Source of the DNA: a virus
Strand: one strand, 5' to 3'
Length of the DNA: 64,000 nt
Virus record (IMG/VR): IMGVR_UViG_3300036944_001066
Location: 1-64,000 of that record
A model generated the notes under the pieces. It saw only the letters and a list, made by a program, of their open reading frames with translations. It did not search any database and was not told where the DNA came from. The position numbers were made by a program, and so were the translations under genes. This document shows positions 15,571 through 24,686 of the stretch, in pieces (position 1 is the stretch's first letter; each line of letters opens with the position of its first letter).

Positions 15571-16160
15571 TGGGCATGTACTCAGATTTTCCCCGCGTTG
15601 CCGGTGACCGGTATTTTACGCCTTTCAGCGCGACACTACCTCTCGCCCCTTTTCTTGCCGGCGTGCGCACGTTTGCGGAGCCGTGCAAGGGCGATGGGGA
15701 ACTTGTTGCCCATGTCGAAAGCCACGGGCCGCTCTGCATCCACTCCGGCGACATCGCCGAGGGCGTTGATGCGCTCAACGATCCGGAACTGGAACAGCTG
15801 GTGGTCGATCGCATCATCACCAACCCGCCCTATAAGTGGAAGCTGCTCAAGCCCCTCATTCAGCGCTTTGTCACCATCGCGCCGACGTGGTTGCTGCTTG
15901 AAGATCGCTTTCTATTCGGCGAGCGCTCCGGGCCGTTCATGCGGATCTGCACCGACGTCGTGACGATCGGTCGCGTCAAATGGTTCCCCGATACTGAGCA
16001 CGCCAGCAGGATCAACTACGCCTGGTTCCTTTTCGACCAGGCGAAGTGTGAGCCGACGCGCTTTCATCGCAACCCCTACACCGGCCGGCAAATGCGTTCG
16101 ATCGCCGCTGCCCGCACCTCATCCCTGTCAGCAACCAAAGGAGATACACATGCTCGATAG
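15570..16160 (+). CDS. Class I SAM-dependent N6-adenine-type methyltransferase
   Basis: 196 residues with motif I EPCKGDGEL (37-45) and catalytic motif IV TNPPY (84-88), the N6-adenine (or N4-cytosine) pattern. No separate target-recognition domain is present, which fits a small phage DNA methylase acting on its own. Likely restriction evasion. The 3' end overlaps the next start by 11 bp. Confidence 0.82.
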   Translation: MGMYSDFPRVAGDRYFTPFSATLPLAPFLAGVRTFAEPCKGDGELVAHVESHGPLCIHSGDIAEGVDALNDPELEQLVVDRIITNPPYKWKLLKPLIQRFVTIAPTWLLLEDRFLFGERSGPFMRICTDVVTIGRVKWFPDTEHASRINYAWFLFDQAKCEPTRFHRNPYTGRQMRSIAAARTSSLSATKGDTHAR

Positions 16161-16566
16161 ACCCATGAAGAAGCGTTCGCAACCCGTTGATGTTCATGTT
16201 GGAATGCGCATTCGCCAGCGCCGCACACAGTTGGGCATGTCGCAGACGACGATTGCCGAAGGTCTCGGCATCACGTTCCAGCAGATCCAGAAATACGAGA
16301 AGGGCACCAACCGCGTCGGCGCATCACGCCTGCAGGCGATTGCCAACATCTTGAAGGTCGATGCCGCCTATTTCTTCGAAGGCAACCCGGGCGTTCCCGG
16401 TGCAGCACCGGCACCGGAGCCGGAACCCGCAATGAGCTATGCGCTGACAAGCGAAGGCATGGACCTGCTGCGCGCCGTCTCTGCCATCCCCAACGCGGTC
16501 GCGCGCCGGCAGATCATCAACATGGCCAAGACGATTGCCGGCCACACGGACGCGGCCACCGCCTGA
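16150..16566 (+). CDS. XRE-family transcriptional regulator, 138 aa
   Basis: Residues 18-80 form an XRE helix-turn-helix of a type common in Rhizobiales chromosomes (MRIRQRRTQLGMSQTTIAEGL, TFQQIQKYEKGTNRVGASRL). The C-terminal helix (NAVARRQIINMAKTIA) is also typical. ATG 16150 begins MLDRPMKKRSQ. Could tune middle or late transcription; its target is unknown. Confidence 0.85.
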   Translation: MLDRPMKKRSQPVDVHVGMRIRQRRTQLGMSQTTIAEGLGITFQQIQKYEKGTNRVGASRLQAIANILKVDAAYFFEGNPGVPGAAPAPEPEPAMSYALTSEGMDLLRAVSAIPNAVARRQIINMAKTIAGHTDAATA

Positions 16567-16645
16567 AACACCCGCTGCGCTGTCCGCCGGCCTTTGTGTC
16601 GGCGGCATGCGGAACGGATGGTTCCATCTCAACTGGAGAAACAGA

Positions 16646-17074
16646 ATGTTTGCAGCACTCAAGAGCAAGATGACCGGAAGCGTGAACAAGTTTTCCGGCC
16701 GCAAGGATTTCCTCGAGGCGGTATGCGCCTCCTGCGCGCTGATTGCCGCCGCAGACGGCGATATCTCGGATGCGGAAGTGGCACAGACGATCAAGGCGAT
16801 CTCGTCCAACGCGAGCCTGTCGGCCGCATTCAAGGCGCCGGAGATCGAGCGGGTCGCCGACACCATGCTGAAGCGCGCGCAGGGTGGCCGCGTGGGCCGT
16901 GCCGGGCTTTACAAGGAAGTCGAGGACGTCGCCAACGATTCCGAATTGGCTGAAACTGTCCTGCTGTCGGCGCTGGACGTGGCCGACCATGGCGGCATCA
17001 GCCCGCAGGAAAAGCTGGTGCTCGGCAACATCGCCCAGCGCCTCGGCCTCAACCTCGCAAGCTACGACGTCTGA
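16646..17074 (+). CDS. TerB-like (tellurite-resistance family) domain protein
   Basis: 142 residues, all-helical. The repeated metal-site pattern of TerB is present: AAADGDISDAEVAQ in the N-terminal half and ALDVADHGGISPQEKLVLGNIAQRLGL in the C-terminal half. TerB proteins are implicated in stress and phage-resistance systems. GGAGA precedes ATG 16646. A short hairpin (CCGCCG/CGGCGG) lies in the 79-bp gap upstream. Confidence 0.8.
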   Translation: MFAALKSKMTGSVNKFSGRKDFLEAVCASCALIAAADGDISDAEVAQTIKAISSNASLSAAFKAPEIERVADTMLKRAQGGRVGRAGLYKEVEDVANDSELAETVLLSALDVADHGGISPQEKLVLGNIAQRLGLNLASYDV

Positions 17075-17075
17075 C

Positions 17076-17219
17076 ATGGGCGGCAAGATCATAGCGGCAG
17101 CGTCCGCAGGCATCACCCTTCTCGCGCTTCAGTTCGTCCTCTTCGGCGCGCTGTTCGACATGGCAACAAGTCTCGCCTTGTTCGGGATTGGTTTTGCCGT
17201 CGGCCGCTTCGGCCGCTGA
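17076..17219 (+). CDS. Small membrane protein, 47 aa
   Basis: Starts right after the TerB stop. Two hydrophobic stretches (IIAAASAGITLLALQFVLFGALF and ATSLALFGIGFAVG) give one or two membrane segments. Likely co-translated with the TerB-like gene. No family recognised. Confidence 0.6.
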   Translation: MGGKIIAAASAGITLLALQFVLFGALFDMATSLALFGIGFAVGRFGR

Positions 17220-17283
17220 TCGGCTCCGATTTCCCCGGCTGGGCCAGCGGCCGGGGGTTTCCGAACCGATGGAGACAATCTTC

Positions 17284-17598
17284 ATGAACAACACCCGCAA
17301 CTACACCCTGGGGATTATCGGCATGATCCTCATCATCCTCGTGATCATCTACGCGCCAACGCAGGCCAATGCCGCCACGTTCGGCCGCGCGGCGCAGGCC
17401 TGCAGCTATGATGCCGTGCAGTTCTGGCTTGTCGGCATGTCTGGCTGGTGGGCGGCGCTGATCCTCCTCGTCGTCATCGTATTCCGGCTGACGTCCGGCA
17501 ATGGCGCTGGCACGGCGGCACGGAAGCGCATCGACAATCTGTGCCGCCAGAATGAGCGGCTGCGCAAGCGGCTGGATGCCCGGGAGAAGCGCTCGTGA
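17284..17598 (+). CDS. Membrane protein with coiled C-terminus, 104 aa
   Basis: ATG 17284 follows GGAGA at good spacing. First hydrophobic segment LGIIGMILIILVIIYA, a periplasmic loop with one Cys, second segment WWAALILLVVIVFRL, then a charged cytoplasmic coil (CRQNERLRKRLDAREKR). Function unknown. Confidence 0.7.
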   Translation: MNNTRNYTLGIIGMILIILVIIYAPTQANAATFGRAAQACSYDAVQFWLVGMSGWWAALILLVVIVFRLTSGNGAGTAARKRIDNLCRQNERLRKRLDAREKRS

Positions 17599-18608
17599 GA
17601 CAGCCCCTTTCCATTCGAATTCACGACGCAACGATTGGCATATGGCAGGATAATCCGAACGATCCGACGCTGCGCACCGACGTTTATGGCGAGCTTATCC
17701 GCCAGATGCGCGCGCGGGGCTGGTCGGTCCATCAAAATCCTGACGTGCGCCGCAGACACAGCTGCTTGAGCCCCACAAGCCGGCTTGGCGCTTGGGGTAC
17801 GCTTCGTTGCGGGATTCGCGTGAACGGCCGAGTTGTCGAAGTCGAGTTTTGGTCAACGACTGCGCCGCAAATCAATCGCCACGGTCGGAAGTACGATTTC
17901 GACAAGTTGCGCCGCATGCATCCCATGGACAAGCGCAGGCTGGAACTGGAATTCCGGCGCATCACCACCTGGCTTGAAACTATCGCACCGGTCACAGTTA
18001 CCCGCACTATCGAGCGTGACATGGCGCCAATGGCCCGGATTGAAAAGGACTACGCGGAAAGCTGGCATAAAGACAAGGCGCTGGGTCGTCCGCACTGGAG
18101 GTCTGATTACAACCGCCAAGCCAAGGATGGACTTCTGGAGCAAGGCCAAACGGTCTGGATGGTGGACCGTAAGGGCCGCATTTTCAGGGGCAAGGCCTTT
18201 TATAACCTAAACAATATGTGGTGGGTGATCGCCGGCGGCCAGCTGCATAGCGAAAGCTGCGGGAGCCTTTATCTGTCTCCTCCGCAGGATCTGCGCACCA
18301 AGCGAAATGAACGCGCGCGCCGTGGCCGGCTGGAAAGTGAACTGGCAACAGCGGTGCAGCGCATGAACTATCTGCGCGCCGAGACCCTGAAGAAGATCCT
18401 GTTTGGCAACGAACAGACATTCATGATCCTCAACCGGCCAGACGGCGCTTTCTACCGCTCGAACTATTCCGGCTACACCACATCGGAAATTCACGCTGGC
18501 AAATACACACGGGCAGAAGCCGAGGCAGAGTGCAAGCGGGCTCCCGACAAACTTGAAATGGTCTGCCCCGATGGGAGCCGTGTGCGGTTTGATCGGAGCG
18601 CAGCATGA
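17595..18608 (+). CDS. Hypothetical early protein, 337 aa
   Basis: GTG start overlapping the previous stop. Soluble, with many Arg and Trp. The N-terminal about 110 residues (IHDATIGIWQDNPNDPTL, YDFDKLRRMHPMDKRRLELEF) and the C-terminal about 90 residues look like separate domains. No motif I can name. One of the larger uncharacterised genes of the rightward early operon. Confidence 0.75.
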   Translation: MRQPLSIRIHDATIGIWQDNPNDPTLRTDVYGELIRQMRARGWSVHQNPDVRRRHSCLSPTSRLGAWGTLRCGIRVNGRVVEVEFWSTTAPQINRHGRKYDFDKLRRMHPMDKRRLELEFRRITTWLETIAPVTVTRTIERDMAPMARIEKDYAESWHKDKALGRPHWRSDYNRQAKDGLLEQGQTVWMVDRKGRIFRGKAFYNLNNMWWVIAGGQLHSESCGSLYLSPPQDLRTKRNERARRGRLESELATAVQRMNYLRAETLKKILFGNEQTFMILNRPDGAFYRSNYSGYTTSEIHAGKYTRAEAEAECKRAPDKLEMVCPDGSRVRFDRSAA

Positions 18609-19342
18609 CCGACCGCCCCATCCTATTCAGCGCCCCCATGGTCCGCGCTTTGCTCGCCGGCACCAAGACGCAGACGCGGCGAGCGGTCAAGCCGCAGCCT
18701 ATGCCGGATATGGGCCTGATTGGCCTCTATGCGCCGGGTCTCACTGCCGTGTTTGGATACGAAACACCGGATGCCGACCACAAGGTGCGGCTTCGCTTCA
18801 TGCCGGGCGACCGCCTATGGGTGCGTGAAAGCGGCCATCTGTTGCGCGAGGCATACGACCACAATCCTTCCACCCGAGAGGATATGTGGCGGGATGCAGG
18901 GTTCAAGCACGCAGCGGACGGTGCCATCGTCAGCGCTCGCGAATACGACCCGCCAATCACTGAATGGATCGATGATTGCAGCATGACTAGCCGGCCGTCG
19001 ATCCACATGCCGCGCTGGGCATCCCGCCTGACACTCACCGTCACCGACGTGCGCGTCGAGCGCCTGCAGGACATCACCGAAGCGGATGCGATTGCTGAAG
19101 GCATAGAGACGAAGACCGTAGTGGCCAAGCTTCCAGGTGGCACACTGGAATGGGAACTTTCCGCAGTACCCGGCGAGTTCGGGGTCATGGCATCCCCTAT
19201 TTCAGCCGTCGATTATTACGCCGACCTTTGGAACCACATCAACGGCGCTAGCGCATGGGACGCCAACCCCTGGGTGGCCGCCTACACCTTCACCGTCGAA
19301 AAGCGGAACATCGACCACATCGAGGTGCCGTCCAATGACTGA
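18605..19342 (+). CDS. ASCH/PUA-like phage protein
   Basis: 245 residues. The opening ILFSAPMVRALLAGTKTQTRR is the signature of a widespread phage family with an ASCH-like RNA-binding fold. Later elements fit the same family (MPGDRLWVRES, MPRWASRLTLTVTDVRVERLQDITEADAIAEGI). Sometimes labelled 'morphogenetic protein' in phages, without firm evidence. ATGA overlaps at both ends. Confidence 0.8.
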   Translation: MTDRPILFSAPMVRALLAGTKTQTRRAVKPQPMPDMGLIGLYAPGLTAVFGYETPDADHKVRLRFMPGDRLWVRESGHLLREAYDHNPSTREDMWRDAGFKHAADGAIVSAREYDPPITEWIDDCSMTSRPSIHMPRWASRLTLTVTDVRVERLQDITEADAIAEGIETKTVVAKLPGGTLEWELSAVPGEFGVMASPISAVDYYADLWNHINGASAWDANPWVAAYTFTVEKRNIDHIEVPSND

Positions 19343-19517
19343 CACCCGCGCCGTTTACGGCAAGTGCCCGAAGTGCTCGCACGTGTTCTTCGTAATCCAA
19401 CTTCCTGCGCCACTGATCTTGGCCGCAGGAGCGATGCAGAATGCTGCCTGCACGGAATGTGGAACGAAGAAGGGCATCACGATCGCGCACTCCACAGAGG
19501 TGCCATCCAATGTCTGA
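19335..19517 (+). CDS. Small zinc-ribbon protein, 60 aa
   Basis: CPKC near the start and CTEC near the end form a four-Cys zinc ribbon (KCPKCSHVFFV ... AACTECGTKKG). Overlaps both neighbours by 8 bp. Unknown role, probably protein or nucleic-acid binding. Confidence 0.7.
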   Translation: MTDTRAVYGKCPKCSHVFFVIQLPAPLILAAGAMQNAACTECGTKKGITIAHSTEVPSNV

Positions 19518-19779
19518 CCTTACCACTATTCGGCTACCTCCAATCCGCTGCGCGATTTGCGACAAACTTGTCGATAGCGCTCAGTTCTATGCCGATCCGT
19601 TCATGAGTGCAGTGCGCATTCGCGTCTGGTGCCATGGAGAGACCGACACAATGGCTCTGACACAGAAGTTCATGGTTGAGATTGGGCCTGAAGCTTATGA
19701 AAACCTCGTTCGCGAAGGTGGGACAGCATTCTTGGCACAGGGTATTGCCTCGCCGCTGCAGGAGATCGCCAATGGCTGA
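19510..19779 (+). CDS. Hypothetical protein, 89 aa
   Basis: Begins MSDLTTIRLPPIRCAICDKLVDS. One CxxC plus a later Cys-His (VWCHGETD) suggests a small metal-binding fold. Nested 8-bp overlap with the previous gene and ATGA-type overlap with the next. Confidence 0.65.
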   Translation: MSDLTTIRLPPIRCAICDKLVDSAQFYADPFMSAVRIRVWCHGETDTMALTQKFMVEIGPEAYENLVREGGTAFLAQGIASPLQEIANG

Positions 19780-20674
19780 AACCTCCGCAATCGAGTGGAC
19801 CGACGCCACGGTGAACTTCTGGTGGGGCTGCACAAAGGTCTCCCCCGGCTGCGACAATTGCTATGCCGAGACGTGGAATGCGTTTCGCGGCAACGGCCTT
19901 TGGGGACCAGGTGCGCCGCGCCGGCCGATCAAAGGGGCCGCCGCCCTGCTGCGCCGGTTGAACAACACGGCCGACACTTTCGAATCGCAGCACGGGCGCC
20001 CGCGCCGCGTGTTCATGCAGTCCATGTCCGACGTCTTTGACAACGAGGTGGATGATAGCTGGACGTTGGCGCTTTGCCGCGGCGCTGAAGATGCGCCTCG
20101 CCTTCGCATCCAGATGCTCACCAAGCGCATCGGCAACGTGGAGAAGCGCGTGCCGGATGGCTGGCGGATCGGCGGCTGGCCGCCCCACATCGGCCTGATG
20201 ATCTCGATCTGCACCAATGCCGAGGCGCGCCGCGACGTCAAGAAACTGCGCGACCTGAAGAAGCGCCTGGGCATCCCGTGGGTCGGCATCAGCGCCGAGC
20301 CGATGCTTGAGCCCCTACCCGATCTGGATCTGACTGACATCGACTGGTGCATCGTCGGCGGCGAAAGCGGCAAGCATGCACGGCCTACGCATCCACGCTG
20401 GGTGCAGCAGATCCGCGACCGGGCGGCGAGATCCGGCACCGCCTTCTTTTTCAAGCAGTGGGGCGAGTGGTTGCCGGATCTGGAAGCCCCGGCTGATCTC
20501 CTCGACGAGTTGCGGCGCACGCGGGTCGAGCGGCAGGAACTGCACTCCGATCCGAACCCATTCGCCACGATGCGCTTCGACACGCGCACGTTCTATCGCG
20601 CCGGCAAGAAGCGGTCTGGATCGCTCCTGGACGGCAACACCTATCACGCATTCCCCAAGGAGATTTTGAGATGA
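19772..20674 (+). CDS. DUF5131 (phage Gp37/Gp68 family) radical-SAM-like protein
   Basis: 300 residues. Opens SAIEWTDATVNFWWGCTKVSPGCDNCYAE, the hallmark of DUF5131, with Cys20, Cys27 and Cys30 placed like a radical-SAM iron-sulfur site. Further family blocks are FMQSMSDVFD, IQMLTKR, IVGGESG and FFFKQWGEW. Very common in temperate phages; substrate unknown. Confidence 0.9.
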   Translation: MAETSAIEWTDATVNFWWGCTKVSPGCDNCYAETWNAFRGNGLWGPGAPRRPIKGAAALLRRLNNTADTFESQHGRPRRVFMQSMSDVFDNEVDDSWTLALCRGAEDAPRLRIQMLTKRIGNVEKRVPDGWRIGGWPPHIGLMISICTNAEARRDVKKLRDLKKRLGIPWVGISAEPMLEPLPDLDLTDIDWCIVGGESGKHARPTHPRWVQQIRDRAARSGTAFFFKQWGEWLPDLEAPADLLDELRRTRVERQELHSDPNPFATMRFDTRTFYRAGKKRSGSLLDGNTYHAFPKEILR

Positions 20675-21096
20675 GCGCGCTCAGTTCACAACAGCTGCAA
20701 GTCCTTCGCACGATGGACAAATGCGACAAAATTGGCGTCGACGGAGTGGTCGATCTGCTGCAGAAACCGCCAGAAGAATTTGGCGCAGGCCTCAATGCCA
20801 TTCAAGCCGGCCTTGTTGGGCTCTTCCTTGGCTGCAAAGCTGATAATTCACAGGACGCTATCTCCAATATGGAGAGTTTTTTTTCCCGAGCAAAAAAAGT
20901 CACCGCGCGCATTGAACTGATGGTTCACCTCGACAGCTTGCCTGTCGATGGTGGCACGAAAACGGCATGGGATGCTTTGATCGTCATGCCTGTTAACGCT
21001 GACGAAACGTGGAGCAATGGCCGGCGCCCTGCCAACCTGGCGTGGGCTCTGGACGATATTATTTCTGTGCTCTCAACGGCAGGAATGGCGGCATGA
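20671..21096 (+). CDS. Hypothetical protein, 141 aa
   Basis: ATG overlaps the DUF5131 stop. The N-terminal half is helical (MDKCDKIGVDGVVDLLQ) and the C-terminal half mixed (MVHLDSLPVDGGTKTAWDALIVM). No motif recognised. A run of T at 20878-20883 and A-rich DNA inside it are unusual for this GC-rich operon. Confidence 0.65.
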   Translation: MSALSSQQLQVLRTMDKCDKIGVDGVVDLLQKPPEEFGAGLNAIQAGLVGLFLGCKADNSQDAISNMESFFSRAKKVTARIELMVHLDSLPVDGGTKTAWDALIVMPVNADETWSNGRRPANLAWALDDIISVLSTAGMAA

Positions 21097-21575
21097 CCGG
21101 CAAGTACAAAACCCACTACCTGCCTGGCATCTGGATAGACGAGATTATCCCCTGCCCGCTGGCCAACGTGAATGACTTCGTTCACCGCATGCCGGATGGC
21201 ACCTTCATGATGATGCCGGTGGACCCTGATGAGCAGGATGAAAGCTGGCGCACGCCGCTTGAAGACGGCCAGATCATGCTTTTTGGCGTCAATGAGCATT
21301 ACGGGTGGTTCAACGTCACCATTGGTGATGACGGCACCGTCTCTGCGCCTGAATGGCCGGAGAAGGCAAACTGCTTTTGCCTGCATGGCGACATCAATTT
21401 GCTCGTCGATACCCTCGATGAGGCGATTGCCAATGGCGACGAGAATATGGCGCCGCTCGGGCCGGGCACGCACGACTTCCACGTCTACTGGTGGGCAGAC
21501 GACGAGGCGTCGTTCCGCTTCGTCGTCGCCGATGACGGCACCGGGCGTTTCGAGCCCTGCGCCGGCCTGCACTGA
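21093..21575 (+). CDS. Hypothetical protein, 160 aa
   Basis: ATGA overlap with the upstream gene. Acidic, with many Trp/His (WIDEIIPCP, HYGWFNVTIGDDG, FHVYWWADDE). Looks like a beta-rich single domain. Family not recognised. Confidence 0.65.
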   Translation: MTGKYKTHYLPGIWIDEIIPCPLANVNDFVHRMPDGTFMMMPVDPDEQDESWRTPLEDGQIMLFGVNEHYGWFNVTIGDDGTVSAPEWPEKANCFCLHGDINLLVDTLDEAIANGDENMAPLGPGTHDFHVYWWADDEASFRFVVADDGTGRFEPCAGLH

Positions 21576-21601
21576 ACCCTAACACTCATCGGAGAATACC
21601 C

Positions 21602-22135
21602 ATGGAAGTCATCATTAACGGGGCAGTCCCCAACGATCCTCGCGCCCGTGTCATGGCAATTGAATCCTGCACGCGCGCCATCTGCAAGGCGTCCGGCGAA
21701 GATCCGGCCGACGGCATCATGATGCTGCTGACGGCAGCGGCGCACCTGCACTCGCAATATTCCGGCAAGCCCATTTCGGAAAGCGTTATGGGCCTCGCGT
21801 CCGCGCTTGGGCATGCGACCGTTGCGGCCGAAGGGTTCTTCACCCTGCGTCAAGCAACGCCCACGGTGGCGAACACCTCTGCGCCGGGACAGAAGGTGCC
21901 CAAAGATCCGCGCGCAATGTTTACCCTCACCATCAAGTCCGCCGAGACACAGGAGATCGGCCGCAAGGCGATTGCTTCTTACGCGGGCAGTGCCAGCATC
22001 GTGATCTTTAGAGCATTGCAGTGGATGAAGCAGGAGGTGCCAAACGCGGAGTTTGTTTCCTTGATTGAGGAGGTAGATCACTCCGAAGCTTTTCGCGCCG
22101 CAGCTATCCAAACCGCAGCGGAGGGCCGCAAGTGA
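21602..22135 (+). CDS. Hypothetical protein, 177 aa
   Basis: ATG 21602 preceded by GGAG. Residues about 15-80 look like one helical module (ICKASGEDPADGIMMLLTAAAHLHSQYSG), then a linker and a second helical part. Unknown function; the only member of this stretch with a small (26 bp) upstream gap. Confidence 0.65.
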   Translation: MEVIINGAVPNDPRARVMAIESCTRAICKASGEDPADGIMMLLTAAAHLHSQYSGKPISESVMGLASALGHATVAAEGFFTLRQATPTVANTSAPGQKVPKDPRAMFTLTIKSAETQEIGRKAIASYAGSASIVIFRALQWMKQEVPNAEFVSLIEEVDHSEAFRAAAIQTAAEGRK

Positions 22136-23052
22136 TGCCTATCATCCCTGAATATCGTCCCGAGATCTGCATCTATCACGGCGATTGCCTTGACGGCTTT
22201 GGTGCCGCGTGGGCCATCAGCCTGAAGTGGGCATGCGACTTCCGCCCCGGCTGGTACGGCAAGCCGCTCCCGCTTGATGGCGTTGAGGGCAAGCATGTGC
22301 TCTTCGTTGATTTCTCGGCGCCGGCCGCCGACCTGGTCGCGTTGGCGCAGCGCGCGGCAAGCGTCGTGGTGCTGGATCACCACAAAACTGCGGAGGCCGA
22401 ACTGGCGCCGTTCCTGCGCAATAAGCACGATATCGATTCTTGCTATCAGCATCTTGCGGATTGCATCAGCGACGACAAGCCGCCGATTGTTGCCTATTTC
22501 GACATGGAGCGCTCGGGCGCATCCATGGCGTGGGAATTGGCCTCTCAGGGCGGGCCATATCGCATGCCGGACCTGTTGGCCTTCATCGAGGACCGCGACC
22601 TCTGGCGGTTCCGCATGGGCGACACCACGCGGGCGGTTTGCGCGGCGCTGCAGAGCTACCCCATGGATTTCGAGACGTGGGGCCGCTGGCGTCATTCCGC
22701 GTCCGATCTTATCAACGAGGGGCATGCCATTCTGCGTGCCAACCGGATGACGGTGGAGAAGCTTCTGCGCTCCACCAGGTGGGAGGAGATCGCCGGGCAC
22801 AACGTCCCGGTGGTCAACGCTCCCTACCAGTTCGCCAGCGACGTCGGGAACGAGTTGCTGATCGCGCATCCTGACGCGCCTTTTGCTGCGACCTTCCACA
22901 TCGGCGCCGACGGAAGCCGTCACTGGTCCCTGCGATCCACCGATGAGCGCCGCGACGTTTCCGCGATTGCAACCATGTTTGGCGGCGGCGGCCATCGCAA
23001 CGCCGCCGGCTTCAAGCAGACGGTCTACCGGCCGGAGGAGGTTTCGCCATGA
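22135..23052 (+). CDS. DHH/DHHA1 phosphoesterase
   Basis: About 305 residues. Motifs: YHGDCLDGFGAAW (metal-binding Asp), VDFS, DHHKT (the DHH triad) and the C-terminal DHHA1 block GGGGHRNAAGF. Related host enzymes (NrnB, cyclic-nucleotide or oligoribonucleotide phosphodiesterases) degrade short RNAs or signal nucleotides such as pApA or cyclic oligonucleotides, so an anti-signalling role is conceivable. Start either ATG 22135 (TGATG coupling) or GTG one codon earlier. Confidence 0.9.
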   Translation: MPIIPEYRPEICIYHGDCLDGFGAAWAISLKWACDFRPGWYGKPLPLDGVEGKHVLFVDFSAPAADLVALAQRAASVVVLDHHKTAEAELAPFLRNKHDIDSCYQHLADCISDDKPPIVAYFDMERSGASMAWELASQGGPYRMPDLLAFIEDRDLWRFRMGDTTRAVCAALQSYPMDFETWGRWRHSASDLINEGHAILRANRMTVEKLLRSTRWEEIAGHNVPVVNAPYQFASDVGNELLIAHPDAPFAATFHIGADGSRHWSLRSTDERRDVSAIATMFGGGGHRNAAGFKQTVYRPEEVSP

Positions 23053-23402
23053 AACCCAAGGAATTCCGCACAGAACTGGTGAAGATCATGCCGTTCTACG
23101 ACTGGACCGTTTCCAAGACGTCCACCGAAGAGCGCATGGTTGGCACGGGCACGCAAAGCAGCGGCTTCAACCGGCTTTCCACCTTGCAGGTGATCCGCAC
23201 AGACAAGGGCGCTGACGTCTTCTACGAGGCGCGCTCGGCAGGCCACGGAACGCGCTCCCCGTGGCTTGCCGCGCACACAGACACGACGCTCGCCCGCGCG
23301 CTTCGCGGCCTGCAGGGTCACTACGAGCACATGGCCGGGCAGTACCGCGCGCACGCCGCCGCGATGCAAGCTGGGCGGAAAGGCAGAGGGGCCAAGCCAT
23401 GA
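23049..23402 (+). CDS. Hypothetical protein, 117 aa
   Basis: Coupled by ATGA. Small alpha/beta protein (KIMPFYDWTVSKTSTEERM ... RLSTLQVIRTDKGADVFYEA) with a basic helical tail. Not recognised. Confidence 0.65.
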   Translation: MKPKEFRTELVKIMPFYDWTVSKTSTEERMVGTGTQSSGFNRLSTLQVIRTDKGADVFYEARSAGHGTRSPWLAAHTDTTLARALRGLQGHYEHMAGQYRAHAAAMQAGRKGRGAKP

Positions 23403-23845
23403 CCACGCTCACACCTCAAGACGTTCTTCGCCGCGCTTGCGACCTGCTGCAGGAGGAACGCGACGAAATTTTCAACTCGCACCAGGTCAATGGAAAGCTC
23501 GAAGTCACCGACGTCTTCACAGCCAGCGCCAACGATCGTGTCCTGCACTTCGACGCCATCATTCAGGCGGCGCAAACCGCAATCGCTCAAATTGATGCGG
23601 CGATGAAGGATAGGGCTCGCCTAGATTTTCTCGATCGGTGCAATGCCAGCCTCAATGCGCACTACGGCACAAAATACGGCTGGAAGATGGTCATGAACCA
23701 CAATGTCAATCGCCTCATGGTCGGGCACCTTGCTGTTGATCTTAGCGATGAACACGCAGGGGGGGCGAGATCCTGCCGCAATGCGATTGACGGAGAAATG
23801 GTTCGTATCGGTTCCATCGCGCGCCAGCCTCCTGTTGCCACATGA
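23399..23845 (+). CDS. Hypothetical protein, 148 aa
   Basis: Helical N-terminus (DVLRRACDLLQEERDEIFN) and a C-terminal half resembling the RLDFLD-type short domain of phage early proteins (RARLDFLDRCNASLNAHYGTKYGWKM). ATGA overlaps on both sides. Function unknown. Confidence 0.65.
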   Translation: MTTLTPQDVLRRACDLLQEERDEIFNSHQVNGKLEVTDVFTASANDRVLHFDAIIQAAQTAIAQIDAAMKDRARLDFLDRCNASLNAHYGTKYGWKMVMNHNVNRLMVGHLAVDLSDEHAGGARSCRNAIDGEMVRIGSIARQPPVAT

Positions 23846-24078
23846 CCACGCGCTGCCGCTGGCACAAAGATCAGGACGTCCCCGGCGGGAGGTTCCTTGT
23901 TCCAGGATGCTGGAACCGGGTGATCAACGGCGATGCCGCCGAATGCCATTGCCGCGGCGGCCCGATCAAAAGCCCAACGCCGGAAGAGATGATGGAAAAA
24001 ATCTTGGACCGGCTCGAAAAACTCGAAACCACCATTGCAGCTATGCAGAAACCCAACAGGAGCACGAATAAGTTATGA
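23842..24078 (+). CDS. Small Cys-containing protein with coiled tail, 78 aa
   Basis: A Cys/His N-terminus (RCRWHKDQ, VPGCWNRV, ECHCRGG) that may bind a metal is followed by a coiled coil (EEMMEKILDRLEKLETTIAAM). Overlaps both neighbours by 4 bp. Unknown role. Confidence 0.65.
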   Translation: MTTRCRWHKDQDVPGGRFLVPGCWNRVINGDAAECHCRGGPIKSPTPEEMMEKILDRLEKLETTIAAMQKPNRSTNKL

Positions 24079-24686
24079 GCATTGATGTGATACTTGACCA
24101 GTCTTGGGAGACCCTTCTCAACCAGGATGACCGCACCAGCCCGCCGGAATATCCGGATATGTGCCTGATCACGCGCGACGAACTGCAGCAGTTTCTCAAC
24201 TCGGCCCAGTTCACCTGGCACGAACAGAAGCGGCACGGCATTTCGATTGAGGAATTGCGCGAGTTGGATTCGGGCAGCGCCATGGGCTATTTTGCGCGCG
24301 GCCATTTCGAGCGCTACCAATTTGCAGCGGCCTGTAACGACTATACCGGCGCGGATGAACGTTACGATCGGCGCCACGTCCGGCCAGATGATTGCCGCCA
24401 CGAGTGGTGGCGCACTGTCCCGGTCAGCGGCGAGCCGGGCGTCACCTCCTACCACGGTGCTGAGCCGCGCTCACGGGGCGCCTTTGCCGTGACAGTCACC
24501 ACAGTAATTGAGGACCGCGAGCGCAAGAACACTCAGCGTTGGATCGACGAGCACAATAAGGGCATCACGCGGGGATTCTCTGACGGCCTGAATTGGGCGC
24601 TGCGCCAGCTGGACCGCATCAATCCCGACACAGGCGGCGAGCTTCTTCGTCTGTACCGCGAAACCAACAAGGCGACAAAGCCATGA
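24075..24686 (+). CDS. Hypothetical protein with DDRTSP-YPD-LIT module, 203 aa
   Basis: Residues about 17-45 (DDRTSPPEYPDMCLITRDELQQFL) are closely similar to the C-terminal module of the next gene's product. The rest contains helical and Arg-rich stretches (HEWWRTVPVSGEPG, NTQRWIDEHNKGITRGFSDGLNW). Family not recognised. Confidence 0.65.
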   Translation: MSIDVILDQSWETLLNQDDRTSPPEYPDMCLITRDELQQFLNSAQFTWHEQKRHGISIEELRELDSGSAMGYFARGHFERYQFAAACNDYTGADERYDRRHVRPDDCRHEWWRTVPVSGEPGVTSYHGAEPRSRGAFAVTVTTVIEDRERKNTQRWIDEHNKGITRGFSDGLNWALRQLDRINPDTGGELLRLYRETNKATKP